A DNA stretch of 64,000 nt from Gammaproteobacteria bacterium (GTDB lineage: Bacteria; Pseudomonadota; Gammaproteobacteria; Pseudomonadales; Pseudohongiellaceae), in the NCBI GenBank assembly GCA_041395725.1, contig JAWKZW010000001.1:3850501-3914500 (forward strand), read 5' to 3'. Within the stretch, counting starts at the first letter, position 1; every line of letters begins with the position of its first letter. The notes beneath the pieces are model-generated. The model ran no database searches and was not told where the DNA came from. It worked only from the letters and a program-made list of their open reading frames with translations. Made by a program: the position numbers and the translations under genes. Below, piece by piece: positions 33,349 through 41,734 of this stretch.

Positions 33349-34536
33349 ATGATGACTTCGACTCCTGTGGTCTTAAGGCCGAATCCTTTGAACGCCATCT
33401 TCGTAACCGATGACGAATACCTGGTTTATTGTCAGCCAAAAGGTATGCTCCATAAACTCAATGGTACCGCGGCATTCCTTTACGAACTTTGTGACGGCAA
33501 ACGAACGCGAAATGAAGTTGTTGCGCTGCTGGGCCCCGAGGTCAGTGATCATTCGCCGCAGCTTCGAGCATGGCTCGAGAAGGCCGAAAAGAACCAGCTC
33601 CTGCTTGCGGAGCATTCAAAAGCCAGCATTGATAACCTTCGCCGATCGGAATTGTTTGCCCGGGAAGCCGATACTCTGCGTGACAACGGTGCCATTCTGG
33701 CTGCCTTTGTCTGTCAGTCTCAAGCCTGTGAACTGGCCCCTGAAAACGCAGAGCACTGGCTTGAGTTGGGGGAATTAGCCCATATCCTCGGCCGGCGCGC
33801 GGAAGCCAGAGAAGCCTATCGACACTTTACCGAGATGCGGCCGGATAATGCCGAGGCTAGACTCATTCTGCTCGCACTCAGCGACGAAGCGCCTCCTGCC
33901 CGGGCGCCGGATGACTGTATTCGCCAGCTTTACGCCAGGTTTTCAGGCTTTTATGAAGAGAATATGTGCGGAGACCTTGGGTATGAGGCGCCCAGGCGCC
34001 TGCAGGAGCTACTGGACAACTTTCTCAACAATGCCGGGAACCTGCAGGTGCTTGAACTGGGCTGTGGCACCGGACTTTCAGGCAAGGTATTGCGCCAATA
34101 CGCCGCCCACCTGATCGGTGTCGATCTTTGCCCAGAGATGGTTTCGCAATGTCAGACCAGCCAGCTCTACGATCAGCTGGAAGTCGCTGAAATTACCGCC
34201 TTTCTCGCCAGGAAAGCAACGGAGGGGTGCCGTTTTGATCTGGTCGCAGCCTGTGACACGCTTATTTACTTCGGTGACCTGAGTCTGATTTTAAAACCTT
34301 CCGCAAATGTCCTGAAGCCCCAGGGCTACTTCGCTTTCACAGTAGAAAAGGGGGCTGAAGTCCCTTATAAATTGAACGATTCCGGGCGCTTTTCCCACTC
34401 TGAAAGTCATATTCGATCGACAGCGGAAGAAGCGGGGTTTGACGTGCTCAGTCTTGAGGAAGGCTTTCTTCGCTACGAGTATGGGGAACCTGTCACGGGG
34501 TTCAGCGTCATGCTAAAGAAACGAAATCCACAGTGA
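33349..34536 (+). CDS. PqqD-domain / TPR / SAM methyltransferase fusion protein
   Basis: A 395-residue three-part protein. Residues about 8-90 have the PqqD-like winged-helix fold seen in peptide-modification systems (L-N-G-T-A-A-F-L-Y-E-L-C-D-G-K-R-T-R-N-E-V-V). Residues about 100-175 form TPR-like helices (A-A-F-V-C-Q-S-Q-A-C-E-L-A-P-E-N-A-E-H-W-L-E-L-G). Residues 190-390 are a class I SAM-dependent methyltransferase with motif I L-E-L-G-C-G-T-G (about 233-240) and D-L-C-P-E-M. PqqD domains bind leader peptides, so a peptide or protein substrate is likely. The Gly-Lys protein just upstream is the obvious candidate. TPR-methyltransferases of related build also occur in unrelated contexts, so the substrate is unproven. 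Confidence 0.8.
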   Translation: MMTSTPVVLRPNPLNAIFVTDDEYLVYCQPKGMLHKLNGTAAFLYELCDGKRTRNEVVALLGPEVSDHSPQLRAWLEKAEKNQLLLAEHSKASIDNLRRSELFAREADTLRDNGAILAAFVCQSQACELAPENAEHWLELGELAHILGRRAEAREAYRHFTEMRPDNAEARLILLALSDEAPPARAPDDCIRQLYARFSGFYEENMCGDLGYEAPRRLQELLDNFLNNAGNLQVLELGCGTGLSGKVLRQYAAHLIGVDLCPEMVSQCQTSQLYDQLEVAEITAFLARKATEGCRFDLVAACDTLIYFGDLSLILKPSANVLKPQGYFAFTVEKGAEVPYKLNDSGRFSHSESHIRSTAEEAGFDVLSLEEGFLRYEYGEPVTGFSVMLKKRNPQ

Positions 34537-35090
34537 ACGGCGCCTGACTTATTGGCAACAGACCTTCAATCTGGATAGCGGGTACCGCTTGTCGCGTTTT
34601 CAGCACCGCCAACTCGAGATCGTCCCCACCGCCTTATTATATTAAGGCCCCCATTATATGCCTGTATCTCATATAACACCCACCAATCTGCGCAACAGCC
34701 TGCTCGCCGCCGGCTTCAAGATAGAAGCGATGCACTTTGCCTCGAATTCTTCCATCGCCCCATCCCGTTCGTTCAGCCAGCCTGCCAAGCGGGTGACGGC
34801 AGAAATCCTGGCCATAAAACCGGTGGACAGACACACCTCAATGCTCCAGAAACACCCGGGGTAGCCCTGTCTAACGAATGACTCGCGAAAGACGCGCGCA
34901 CAAGGTGAGCCTGTAAGGGGCACATAGACTGTGATCTGTGCGTAAGCTCATGGCAGGCGAGAGAATAAAGATCAGATGAAATCAGCCAGCACCTACGCCG
35001 CCGAATATGCGCCACTGTTACCGAACTGATCTTTACAAGGCTGGACAGCCTGTGCGATGTTGGCCTCATCTGCAGCAGGAGAAGCTCCCA
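34537..35090. other. Spacer containing the doubtful remnant
   Basis: About 550 bases between two methyltransferase genes. Apart from the weak remnant at 34,658-34,864 I find no gene, repeat or strong terminator. Confidence 0.4.
34658..34864 (+). pseudogene. Possible C-terminal remnant of a methyltransferase-like gene
   Basis: A 68-codon frame with H-I-T-P-T-N-L-R-N-S-L-L-A-A-G-F-K-I-E-A-M-H-F-A-S, which looks like the last helix-strand unit of a class I methyltransferase, followed by a charged tail. No methyltransferase core precedes it and there is no ribosome-binding site at its ATG. It is either a decayed gene end or a chance frame. Confidence 0.3.
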
Positions 35091-35750
35091 GTGGCCGCAC
35101 TCATAGGTTCAATTGTTGTTTTGGTGCTTATCAGTCTGGCCTGGCGGCTGGCGTCGCGCCGACACTCGATTCCCTGTCCGGCTTGGCTGGGTTGGCTGGT
35201 CGAGCTGGACAACCCCTTTGCCAGAACAAACCGGGCGGCAGCTATCGTAGAACATCTCGACCTCAGCCCTGGAATGACGGTGCTGGACCTGGGTTGTGGA
35301 CCGGGCAGGGTAGCCGTTCCGGTAGCCGGGAGCGTCGGCCCACAAGGCCGGGTTATCGCCATGGACATCCAGGCTCGCATGATTTCCCGGGCACAGGAAA
35401 AAGCACAGGAAGCCGGGCTTACCAATATTGACTTCCTCCATGCAGGATCCGGAGAAAACCAACTTGGCAGGGAACGGTTTGATCGGGTTTTGCTGGTCAC
35501 CGTGCTTGGCGAAATTCCGGACCGGGAAACGGCTCTGCAAGAGATCTTTGCGTCATTGAAAGCAGGGGGAATACTGTCCGTGACTGAAATCATCTTCGAC
35601 CCCCATTTCCAAAGCCGCAACACAGTATCCCGGCTGGCACTTGAGGTGGGTTTCTCCGAAAAAGAGTATTTCGGTAGTCGGCTGGCGTATACGCTGAATC
35701 TTGAGAAGCCCGAGAGTCGCCTGGCCGCAGACAGGAAATACTGCCAATGA
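35091..35750 (+). CDS. Membrane-anchored class I SAM methyltransferase
   Basis: A 219-residue enzyme from the preferred GTG at 35,091, which has AGGAG 10 bases upstream; an earlier frame start at 35,007 adds 28 unlikely residues. Residues 2-20 form one membrane helix, so the enzyme is anchored to the inner face of the membrane. Motif I V-L-D-L-G-C-G-P-G-R-V-A-V-P (about 61-74), motif II V-I-A-M-D-I-Q, and L-K-A-G-G-I-L-S-V-T-E-I are clear. The substrate is unknown; a lipid or quinone-like hydrophobic acceptor would fit the anchor. Confidence 0.8.
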   Translation: MAALIGSIVVLVLISLAWRLASRRHSIPCPAWLGWLVELDNPFARTNRAAAIVEHLDLSPGMTVLDLGCGPGRVAVPVAGSVGPQGRVIAMDIQARMISRAQEKAQEAGLTNIDFLHAGSGENQLGRERFDRVLLVTVLGEIPDRETALQEIFASLKAGGILSVTEIIFDPHFQSRNTVSRLALEVGFSEKEYFGSRLAYTLNLEKPESRLAADRKYCQ

Positions 35751-35873
35751 AGCGCTTTGGGCGTGAAGAGCTCGAAGTGTCAGATCTTATCTCCGGCAGA
35801 AAACTGCAGTTTGGTGCCAGCCTTGCTGCTCTATCAGCAATACGCCGGATTGAAGAATGATTACTTGCCCGGG

Positions 35874-36320
35874 ATGAGATGGCTGACTGATTTGAGTGTC
35901 ACTTTGTCTATGTATTCAAAAACCAGAAGTCTTCTTTTAGCCGTCGAGTTTATCGCGTGCTACTGGCACCTGCTTGCCGTCCTTCCTTTGGGATTTGCCT
36001 GGGGTCTGATAAGCCTGGTACAAGGAGGATACCTTCTGCTTCTCGGGCTTATACTGCCAGGGACGCTGGGGCTAATGGGCATAGTGAGTATGCTGATGGA
36101 GTTGATTTCAGGAGATGTTCAGTTGCCGCGTTTCACACAAATTTTTCTGACGGGCATTGGGGTTCTTCTGTTATTGCTTCTGTTTGCACAGTTCGCCGAC
36201 AGAGATAACCTGTTATACGCTTTATATTTTTTCGGGGCGCCAATATTATGCGCAGTACATTTTATTGCTCTTACGCGATCTGGGGTCGTGCTGAAAGCCC
36301 AACCAGAAATCACCGAATGA
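35874..36320 (+). CDS. Membrane protein of unknown function
   Basis: The longest frame starts with TTG at 35,757, but the first 39 codons look untranslated and have no ribosome-binding site. ATG 35,874 or ATG 35,910 is more likely. The product (about 148 or 136 residues) has four hydrophobic helices, including A-V-E-F-I-A-C-Y-W-H-L-L-A-V-L-P, G-G-Y-L-L-L-L-G-L-I-L-P-G-T-L-G and I-G-V-L-L-L-L-L-L. No family recognised. Confidence 0.5.
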   Translation: MRWLTDLSVTLSMYSKTRSLLLAVEFIACYWHLLAVLPLGFAWGLISLVQGGYLLLLGLILPGTLGLMGIVSMLMELISGDVQLPRFTQIFLTGIGVLLLLLLFAQFADRDNLLYALYFFGAPILCAVHFIALTRSGVVLKAQPEITE

Positions 36321-36427
36321 AATGGCAACTCTTCACTTTAGAGATTTCATTTTACATCGCCTGAATGTGAGTAATGCTACAGCCTGAGTTAGGGGCCAAT
36401 ACTGCCCAATATCGAGGAATCACTTTC

Positions 36428-36718
36428 ATGACTACTGGGCACGAAGACGCAGCGTTACTTGAGAGTTTGAATAATCAAATTCAAGAAAAGTTGCGGCGCT
36501 GTAACCATGTGAGTTGGGTCTTTGACATCCTGGTGTTCTGCTCTGTGACTGTCAATCTGGCGTTGTTCCTTATCGCCAACCTGGTTAGTTCAATCGCATC
36601 AGGGGCCCTGAACCCATTGAGTGTCGTGTTAGCAATTTTTGGATTTATGTTTACACTTTTTGTCTGGATATTCGCCACACATTTCCGCTTTTCGAAAAAG
36701 CTTACCTTGTATTTTTAG
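36428..36718 (+). CDS. Small two-helix membrane protein (96 aa)
   Basis: GAGGAA 8 bases before the ATG at 36,428 chooses this start over 36,374. After a soluble helical segment (residues 1-28) there are two membrane helices (about 31-54 and 63-86) and a short basic C-terminus. No family recognised. It follows another small membrane protein by about 100 bases. Confidence 0.55.
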   Translation: MTTGHEDAALLESLNNQIQEKLRRCNHVSWVFDILVFCSVTVNLALFLIANLVSSIASGALNPLSVVLAIFGFMFTLFVWIFATHFRFSKKLTLYF

Positions 36719-37677
36719 GGTGTAACCAGGCAGTCGATAATCAAAGTCTGGTTGGTTGAACGTCTAAAAGCTGAAAGTGCTGACCACGATCGTTAGGTCC
36801 CGTAATTACCGAAGGTCTTTAGGGAAGGGTGTTTCTCGGTTTTAACGGAATTAGAAGGGATAGCTACCTGTTATCTAATTGCTTTATAATTTCCGGTAAT
36901 CTTTATTACCGGAAATAGTGAACTTATCCGAAATAACCACTTCTCGCACATAAAACCATTGTTGTTTTAACGCTATGTGCCTGATGACTGACCAATGCCT
37001 GGTATTGGTCGAGTCAGCAGCAATTGATTCCCGAACCGTGATTCGTTCAACTGGCTTCCTTCCAATCACCTTAACGCTATTTGCCGACTTTGAACCCGTT
37101 GGATTTGCCAAACCCTTTGGGTTGGCCTTTGGGTTGCAGCTCCGGCTTCTACGCTGAAATTGTTGCTGGATCATCAGAATCAATCTTCACACACCTGGGC
37201 ATTGCTTCCAGAGCGTTGATTGGAGATTCACAATCCACAACTGAACGGTCCAATGAACCGATGACGATCGGCCCGTTGCAGCCATAATAACCCGCGAACT
37301 GAACACGATTCTTGTGTCCAGGCTCGGCGGAAAACTGCTTGAGATGTCCTGTCCGACGCTGCTATCAGATCTGCCTCGAAATCCGATCTGGAACATCAGG
37401 CCGACATGCCGACTATAATACGGCGACTGTACCGGCCAGACACCCGGCCCAATATTATTAAAGGTAACCTGCATGTTTGGCATCGCTGCAGCCTCAACGG
37501 CTTATGCGTAAAGACTTTAATATATTATTCCAATATATTGATATTATTGGATATTGTTTTCCTTATGTTAGTGAGTGTAAACTTATTGAGCTGCGATAAA
37601 TTCTCACCGAATAAAAGCAATCGATGGAATAATCTGAGCTATGCCCAGACTCACCAGAGACACGCTCAGGCCGGTTT
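36719..37677. other. Long spacer without a supported gene
   Basis: Nearly 960 bases. A 99-codon minus-strand frame (36,884-37,183) and a 98-codon one (37,187-37,483) lack ribosome-binding sites and recognisable products. The region contains the perfect 12-bp palindrome at 36,889-36,916. The part just before 37,678 shows no clear terminator for gor. Confidence 0.45.
36889..36916. repeat. Perfect 12-bp inverted repeat
   Basis: ATTTCCGGTAAT (36,889-36,900), CTTT, ATTACCGGAAAT (36,905-36,916). A related half (GTAATTACCGAAGG) occurs near 36,800. No T-run on either side, so it is more like an operator or hairpin element than a terminator. Confidence 0.7.
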
Positions 37678-39024
37678 TTAACGCTTGGTGCGCAGGGTCA
37701 CAAACTCCTCCGCCAACGTTGGATGGATACCTATAGTCCGGTCGAAATCCGCCTTGGTTGCGCCGCAGTTAAGCGCTACCGCGAAGCCCTGAACCAGCTC
37801 TCCAGCGTCTGGGCCTACCATGTGAACACCGAGTACCCTGTCATTACCGGCGTCGACCACCAGTTTCAGCAGCGACCGCTCTTCTCTACCGCTCAGGGAA
37901 TGCCTGAGCTGCTTGACACTCGCACTGTAGATATCGATATCCTGGTTTTTAGCTCGGGCTTCCTCTTCGGTCAGGCCTACTGTTGCGACGTTGGGATGGG
38001 AGAAAACGGCCGAAGGTATGTTCTGGTATTCCATGTGCCGGGAATCCCCTGAAAACAACGCACGAGCCACCAGTTGCGCTTCCGCCAGGGCGACCGGCGT
38101 CAGTGCCACCCGATTGATCACATCGCCTACCGCATAAATGCTGGGTTCTGCAGTCTGAAAACGGTCATTAACCTCTATGGCCCCGTTATCGCTGAGCTTG
38201 ACTGCCACATTCTCCAGGCCCAGGTTCTGGGTCATTGGTTTGCGGCCGGTGGCGGCCAGAACTGTGGTACTCTCAACTTCGCTTCCATTATCAAGAGTTG
38301 TAACTAACCTTTTATTATTGCTCTGTATTCTTACCGGTTTAGTCCCTAGCCTAAGATCCAGGCTCTGACTGATTTCACGGGTCAGGAACTGCCGTACTTC
38401 TTCGTCAAAGCCTCTCAGCAGCGCATTGCCTCGATACACCAGCGTTACCTTGCATCCAAGGCGGGTGAAGATGCTGGCGAACTCGACAGCGATATAACCG
38501 CCCCCGACAATCAGCATGGAATCCGGCAGGGTGTCCATATGAAAAATATCGTTGGATGTCATGGCCAGTTCGCTGCCGTCGAATGGTGCCACCCAGGGCC
38601 ATCCACCAACAGCAATGAGGATATACTGCGCAGTAATGTGCTGGTCTGCGACCATAACTTCGTGGGGGCCGAGCACCGCTGCACGATGCTTGAATACAGC
38701 CACCTTATTATTCTCGAGTATCGACTTGTAAATGCCCTCTAACCTGCTGATTTCTTGATCCTTTGCCCTTTTCAATTTAGCCCAGTCAAAATCAACTTCA
38801 GGCGTGTCCCAGCCAAATCCGCGACTGTCCTGGAAATCATCCCGATAATGGGCAGCATAACTGAGCAGTTTTTTTGGCACGCAGCCTACATTCACGCAGG
38901 TGCCGCCGAAATAGCGCTCTTCAGCACAGGCCACCCGTGCTCCCAGGCTGGCAGCGACGCGACTGGCCCGGACTCCTCCCGAACCCCCGCCGATCACAAA
39001 CAGATCATAATCATAATTCGACAA
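37678..39024 (-). CDS. gor: Glutathione-disulfide reductase
   Basis: A 448-residue class I flavoprotein disulfide reductase that regenerates GSH from GSSG with NADPH. It has the FAD fingerprint G-G-G-S-G-G, the redox centre G-G-T-C-V-N-V-G-C-V-P-K-K, the second dinucleotide fold G-G-G-Y-I-A-V-E-F-A, A-T-G-R-K-P, and the C-terminal H-P-T-x-A-E-E-F with the active-site His. The longer frame starts at TTG 39,063; TTG at 39,024 has GAGGG 7 bases upstream and places the FAD motif at the usual distance. Divergent from alkB. Confidence 0.93.
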   Translation of the reverse strand: MSNYDYDLFVIGGGSGGVRASRVAASLGARVACAEERYFGGTCVNVGCVPKKLLSYAAHYRDDFQDSRGFGWDTPEVDFDWAKLKRAKDQEISRLEGIYKSILENNKVAVFKHRAAVLGPHEVMVADQHITAQYILIAVGGWPWVAPFDGSELAMTSNDIFHMDTLPDSMLIVGGGYIAVEFASIFTRLGCKVTLVYRGNALLRGFDEEVRQFLTREISQSLDLRLGTKPVRIQSNNKRLVTTLDNGSEVESTTVLAATGRKPMTQNLGLENVAVKLSDNGAIEVNDRFQTAEPSIYAVGDVINRVALTPVALAEAQLVARALFSGDSRHMEYQNIPSAVFSHPNVATVGLTEEEARAKNQDIDIYSASVKQLRHSLSGREERSLLKLVVDAGNDRVLGVHMVGPDAGELVQGFAVALNCGATKADFDRTIGIHPTLAEEFVTLRTKR

Positions 39025-39151
39025 ACTCGCGCCCTCTCCAGTGACTGAACCAAGGATAATCAATTTTCAGGTTGGCATTATGCACGGCTGTGTGGCTATT
39101 GAAACTCCCTTTACCGACCTTTCACAGATTGTGCTTTAATTGCTTTTAACG

Positions 39152-39790
39152 ATGCGAACTCACCCGAACCAGCCAGAACTCTTTGCCCCCCAGGCCACGA
39201 TAACCCATCGGCTTGAAAAGGCCGAGCTGACAGAATATCCAGAAGCATTTAACAGAACAGAGTCAGAGGGATACTTCGATCTTCTGAGACATGAAATAAA
39301 CTGGCAGTCAGCCTCTATCCGCCTGGCAGGTCGATCGATTGCCATTCCCCGGCTGCAATGCTGGGTTGCGGAAAGCGGGTTCAATTACAGCTATTCCGGT
39401 ATTCAGATGGCCCCACTGCCCTGGTCGGCAACGTTGCTGGCGATAAGGCAGCGGGTTCAGGAGCTGGCAGGGCTATCGTTCAATGCGGTGTTGCTGAATC
39501 TTTATCGAAACGGTCAGGACAGTGTCTCCTGGCATGCGGATGACGAGCCGGAACTGGGGCCCAATCCAGTCGTTGCTTCGGTCAGTTTCGGTGCCAGCCG
39601 GCCTTTTGAGCTCAAACCCAAGGACAACCACAGTGCTGCAAGATATCGGCTGATGCTCCACAGCGGCTCGTTGCTGGTAATGGGAAATACTATGCAAAAC
39701 AACTGGCTCCACCAGATTCCTAAAGCAAAGGGACTGGAGGAGCCGAGGATCAACCTCACTTTCAGGCAAGTGTGTGAAAGGTCTGGATAG
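39152..39790 (+). CDS. alkB: AlkB-family DNA repair dioxygenase
   Basis: A 212-residue Fe(II)/2-oxoglutarate dioxygenase of the AlkB type (AlkBH2/3-like) that reverses N-alkyl damage such as 1-methyladenine. The iron ligands are in S-W-H-A-D-D-E-P (H and D) and N-W-L-H-Q-I-P-K (second H); the 2-oxoglutarate-binding Arg is in R-I-N-L-T-F-R. The N-Y-S-Y-S substrate lid and L-N-L-Y-R-N-G-Q-D-S-V are also typical. Start chosen at the second ATG (39,152); neither has a good ribosome-binding site. The 3' end overlaps the next gene by 17 bases. Confidence 0.93.
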   Translation: MRTHPNQPELFAPQATITHRLEKAELTEYPEAFNRTESEGYFDLLRHEINWQSASIRLAGRSIAIPRLQCWVAESGFNYSYSGIQMAPLPWSATLLAIRQRVQELAGLSFNAVLLNLYRNGQDSVSWHADDEPELGPNPVVASVSFGASRPFELKPKDNHSAARYRLMLHSGSLLVMGNTMQNNWLHQIPKAKGLEEPRINLTFRQVCERSG

Positions 39791-40928
39791 TTTTGATGTT
39801 GCCGTCGTCGGTGCTGGCGTCATCGGTCTGGCGATCGCGCAGCAACTGTCAGCAGCGCCTTTCATGCGCGGTCGGAGCCTGGTGCTGCTGGAGCAGGAAA
39901 GCGGGTTTGGGCAGCATACAAGCAGCCGCAACAGCGAGGTTATCCATGCAGGCATTTATTACCCTTCAGGCTCCCTGAAAGCGCTTCTGTGCGTTCGTGG
40001 CAAAGAATTGCTGTATGAGCACTGCCGGCGCTATGACATCCCTCACAAGCGCGTAGGCAAGCTGATCGTTGGCGGCCAGGGTGAAGCGGAGGCTCTCGAG
40101 AGGCTCCTGACGCAGGCGGCCTCCAACGGCGTCTCAGATCTTCAACTTCTTGAGGGAAAGTCAATTCAGGAACTTGAGGCGCAGGTCAGCGGGACACTGG
40201 GCCTGTATTCTCCCTCCTCAGGTATTATTAACTCGCATAGCTACCTGACCAGTCTGTTGCATCTCGCTCAGTCGCAGGGTGTTGTTTACTCACCGCGAAC
40301 CCAGGTTCAGGCCCTATTCAGCCGGGGTAATGAGAGCCTGGTAGAAACCCGCATAATGACAGCAACGGGTAACGTCGCTGAAGCCTATGTGTTCCGCGCC
40401 GGTGTCGTGATCTGCTGCGCCGGCCTCGAGGGAGCTGCCCTCGCCAGCCGTATCGAGGGGCTCAACTCAGGCAGTATTCCCAGGCAGTACCTGTGCAAGG
40501 GAGATTATTTTTCCTATGCCGGCCGCAATCCGTTCAGGCACCTGGTCTACCCGTTACCTGAATCCAATACGACCGGGCTCGGCATTCACGCCACCCTGGA
40601 CATGGCAGGGCAGTTACGCTTCGGGCCCGACACAGAGTACATTGACCAGGTGAATTACAGTATCGATCCCCTCAAACGCGAACGCTTCGCCGAAGCCATC
40701 AGACGTTATTTTCCAGCTGTTAACGCGACCGCGCTCAATCCCGATTATGCGGGCATCCGGCCTAAGCTTGCGGGCCCTGGCCAGCCGCCTGCCGATTTCG
40801 TATTCCAGGATGCGGCCGGGCATGGAGTCCCTAATCTGTTGCAGTTGTTCGGTATCGAATCGCCGGGCCTCACTGCAAGCCTGGCTATCGGGGAAAAAGT
40901 CACCGCCATAGTGCGTGATTATTTCTGA
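39774..40928 (+). CDS. FAD-dependent oxidoreductase (DAO family, L-2-hydroxyglutarate oxidase-like)
   Basis: A 384-residue flavoprotein of the D-amino-acid oxidase superfamily. The N-terminus has the FAD fold V-A-V-V-G-A-G-V-I-G-L-A-I-A, then L-E-Q-E ... H-T-S-S-R-N-S-E-V-I-H-A-G-I-Y-Y, the signature shared with L-2-hydroxyglutarate oxidases (LhgO/L2HGDH). The C-terminus has F-G-I-E-S-P-G-L-T-A-S-L-A-I. Likely substrate is a 2-hydroxy acid, inferred from family only. It starts with GTG inside the end of alkB, so the two genes are probably co-translated. Confidence 0.88.
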   Translation: MKGLDSFDVAVVGAGVIGLAIAQQLSAAPFMRGRSLVLLEQESGFGQHTSSRNSEVIHAGIYYPSGSLKALLCVRGKELLYEHCRRYDIPHKRVGKLIVGGQGEAEALERLLTQAASNGVSDLQLLEGKSIQELEAQVSGTLGLYSPSSGIINSHSYLTSLLHLAQSQGVVYSPRTQVQALFSRGNESLVETRIMTATGNVAEAYVFRAGVVICCAGLEGAALASRIEGLNSGSIPRQYLCKGDYFSYAGRNPFRHLVYPLPESNTTGLGIHATLDMAGQLRFGPDTEYIDQVNYSIDPLKRERFAEAIRRYFPAVNATALNPDYAGIRPKLAGPGQPPADFVFQDAAGHGVPNLLQLFGIESPGLTASLAIGEKVTAIVRDYF

Positions 40929-40975
40929 AGCCTGAAGCCGGCAAATCAATCTGATTCACCCCTGAACTGGCATTA

Positions 40976-41004
40976 TTGACAGTCTGGTCCATACTCAATA
41001 GTAA
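40976..41004 (+). promoter_or_regulatory. Candidate sigma-70 promoter for a small RNA
   Basis: TTGACA (40,976-40,981), 17 bases, then TAGTAA (40,999-41,004). The -35 is consensus; the -10 matches half of TATAAT. It would start a transcript near 41,010 that ends at the terminator at 41,226-41,256. Confidence 0.5.
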
Positions 41005-41009
41005 TAAAG

Positions 41010-41257
41010 TTCCCTGAGACAAATGTGCTGGCACTTCGGGTAACACACTCGATGCCGGTACAACTTACAGGATTTACGATTGCATCGAGCCAGGCTATGA
41101 AGCAGTTGTCGGGTTTTAAAACGCCGGGCTTCGGAGAACGAGTTCTCAGTAGGGCTCAAGTCGAATGCGGTTGCGCGTGCGTGTTGCAGATTTTTCACAA
41201 CACTGCGAACCCCAGCAGTGTTCCGCCGGAGTCTCCCCCAGGCTCCGGTTTTTTTTG
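41010..41257 (+). ncRNA. Candidate non-coding RNA
   Basis: About 245 bases bounded by a promoter-like sequence and a strong intrinsic terminator. No frame on this strand has a ribosome-binding site or a plausible protein. Internal hairpin potential is visible, for example GGAGAACGAGTTCTC near 41,135 and CACTGC...GCAGTG near 41,203-41,220. It does not match the known 6S, 4.5S, RNase P or tmRNA sequences I can recall. It may alternatively be a 3' UTR of the FAD oxidoreductase gene. Confidence 0.4.
41226..41256 (+). terminator. Intrinsic terminator, plus strand
   Basis: CCGGAG (41,226-41,231) pairs with CTCCGG (41,243-41,248), followed by eight T. Strong plus-strand terminator about 300 bases after the FAD oxidoreductase stop and facing the convergent pilZ gene. 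Confidence 0.85.
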
Positions 41258-41376
41258 ACTCTGCGTATCAGCAACTGATCACCTCGCCTCCAGATCTTTC
41301 AGGGATCTACCAGGCGGGTATCATGACCAAAATGCGATAGCGAAACGGCACCGCCCCGCCCCTGTGCACTATCACT

Positions 41377-41733
41377 CTAAAATGTGGGGACTGGCACTTC
41401 CAGTTTATCGGCGGGGGATTTGCTGAGAATTTCTTCAATAGTTGTCTGTAGAATAGCTTCCGCTTGATTAAACTGTACGCCAATCCCAGCCGGCCGATCA
41501 CCCGGCGACCTGCAAGGGCAGGTCCAGACCACTCTTGCCTCAACCGCATGACACGCGTCAGCCAGGGACAGAACCATGAACACCTTTTCACCCAGGCAGC
41601 TGGTTACAGGAGTCGGTATAAAGATGCCACCGGAATCGACCCATTCAAGGTAATAATGCTGCAGAGCCGATGTGTCCGCGATGCGAAGGAAGAACAGTCT
41701 GGGCTGCCGCCCGGGAGACGGATCAGGCCCCAT
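41377..41733 (-). CDS. pilZ: PilZ domain protein (tmk-holB-pilZ type)
   Basis: A 118-residue PilZ-domain protein. The middle has Y-L-E-W-V-D-S-G-G-I-F-I-P-T and V-E-A-R-V-V-W ... P-A-G-I-G-V-Q-F, the beta-barrel pattern of PilZ. The location downstream of holB is that of Pseudomonas aeruginosa PilZ (PA2960), which is needed for type IV pilus assembly and does not itself bind c-di-GMP. The R-x-x-x-R motif for c-di-GMP binding is not clear here. The ATG at 41,733 overlaps the end region of holB by one to two bases (TGATATG), so the pair is translationally coupled. A longer frame upstream is a holB shadow. Confidence 0.85.
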   Translation of the reverse strand: MGPDPSPGRQPRLFFLRIADTSALQHYYLEWVDSGGIFIPTPVTSCLGEKVFMVLSLADACHAVEARVVWTCPCRSPGDRPAGIGVQFNQAEAILQTTIEEILSKSPADKLEVPVPTF

Positions 41734-41734
41734 A

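Noticed and set aside
36884..37483. Two minus-strand frames of about 98 codons
   Set aside because: No ribosome-binding sites; product sequences look random and one overlaps the palindrome.
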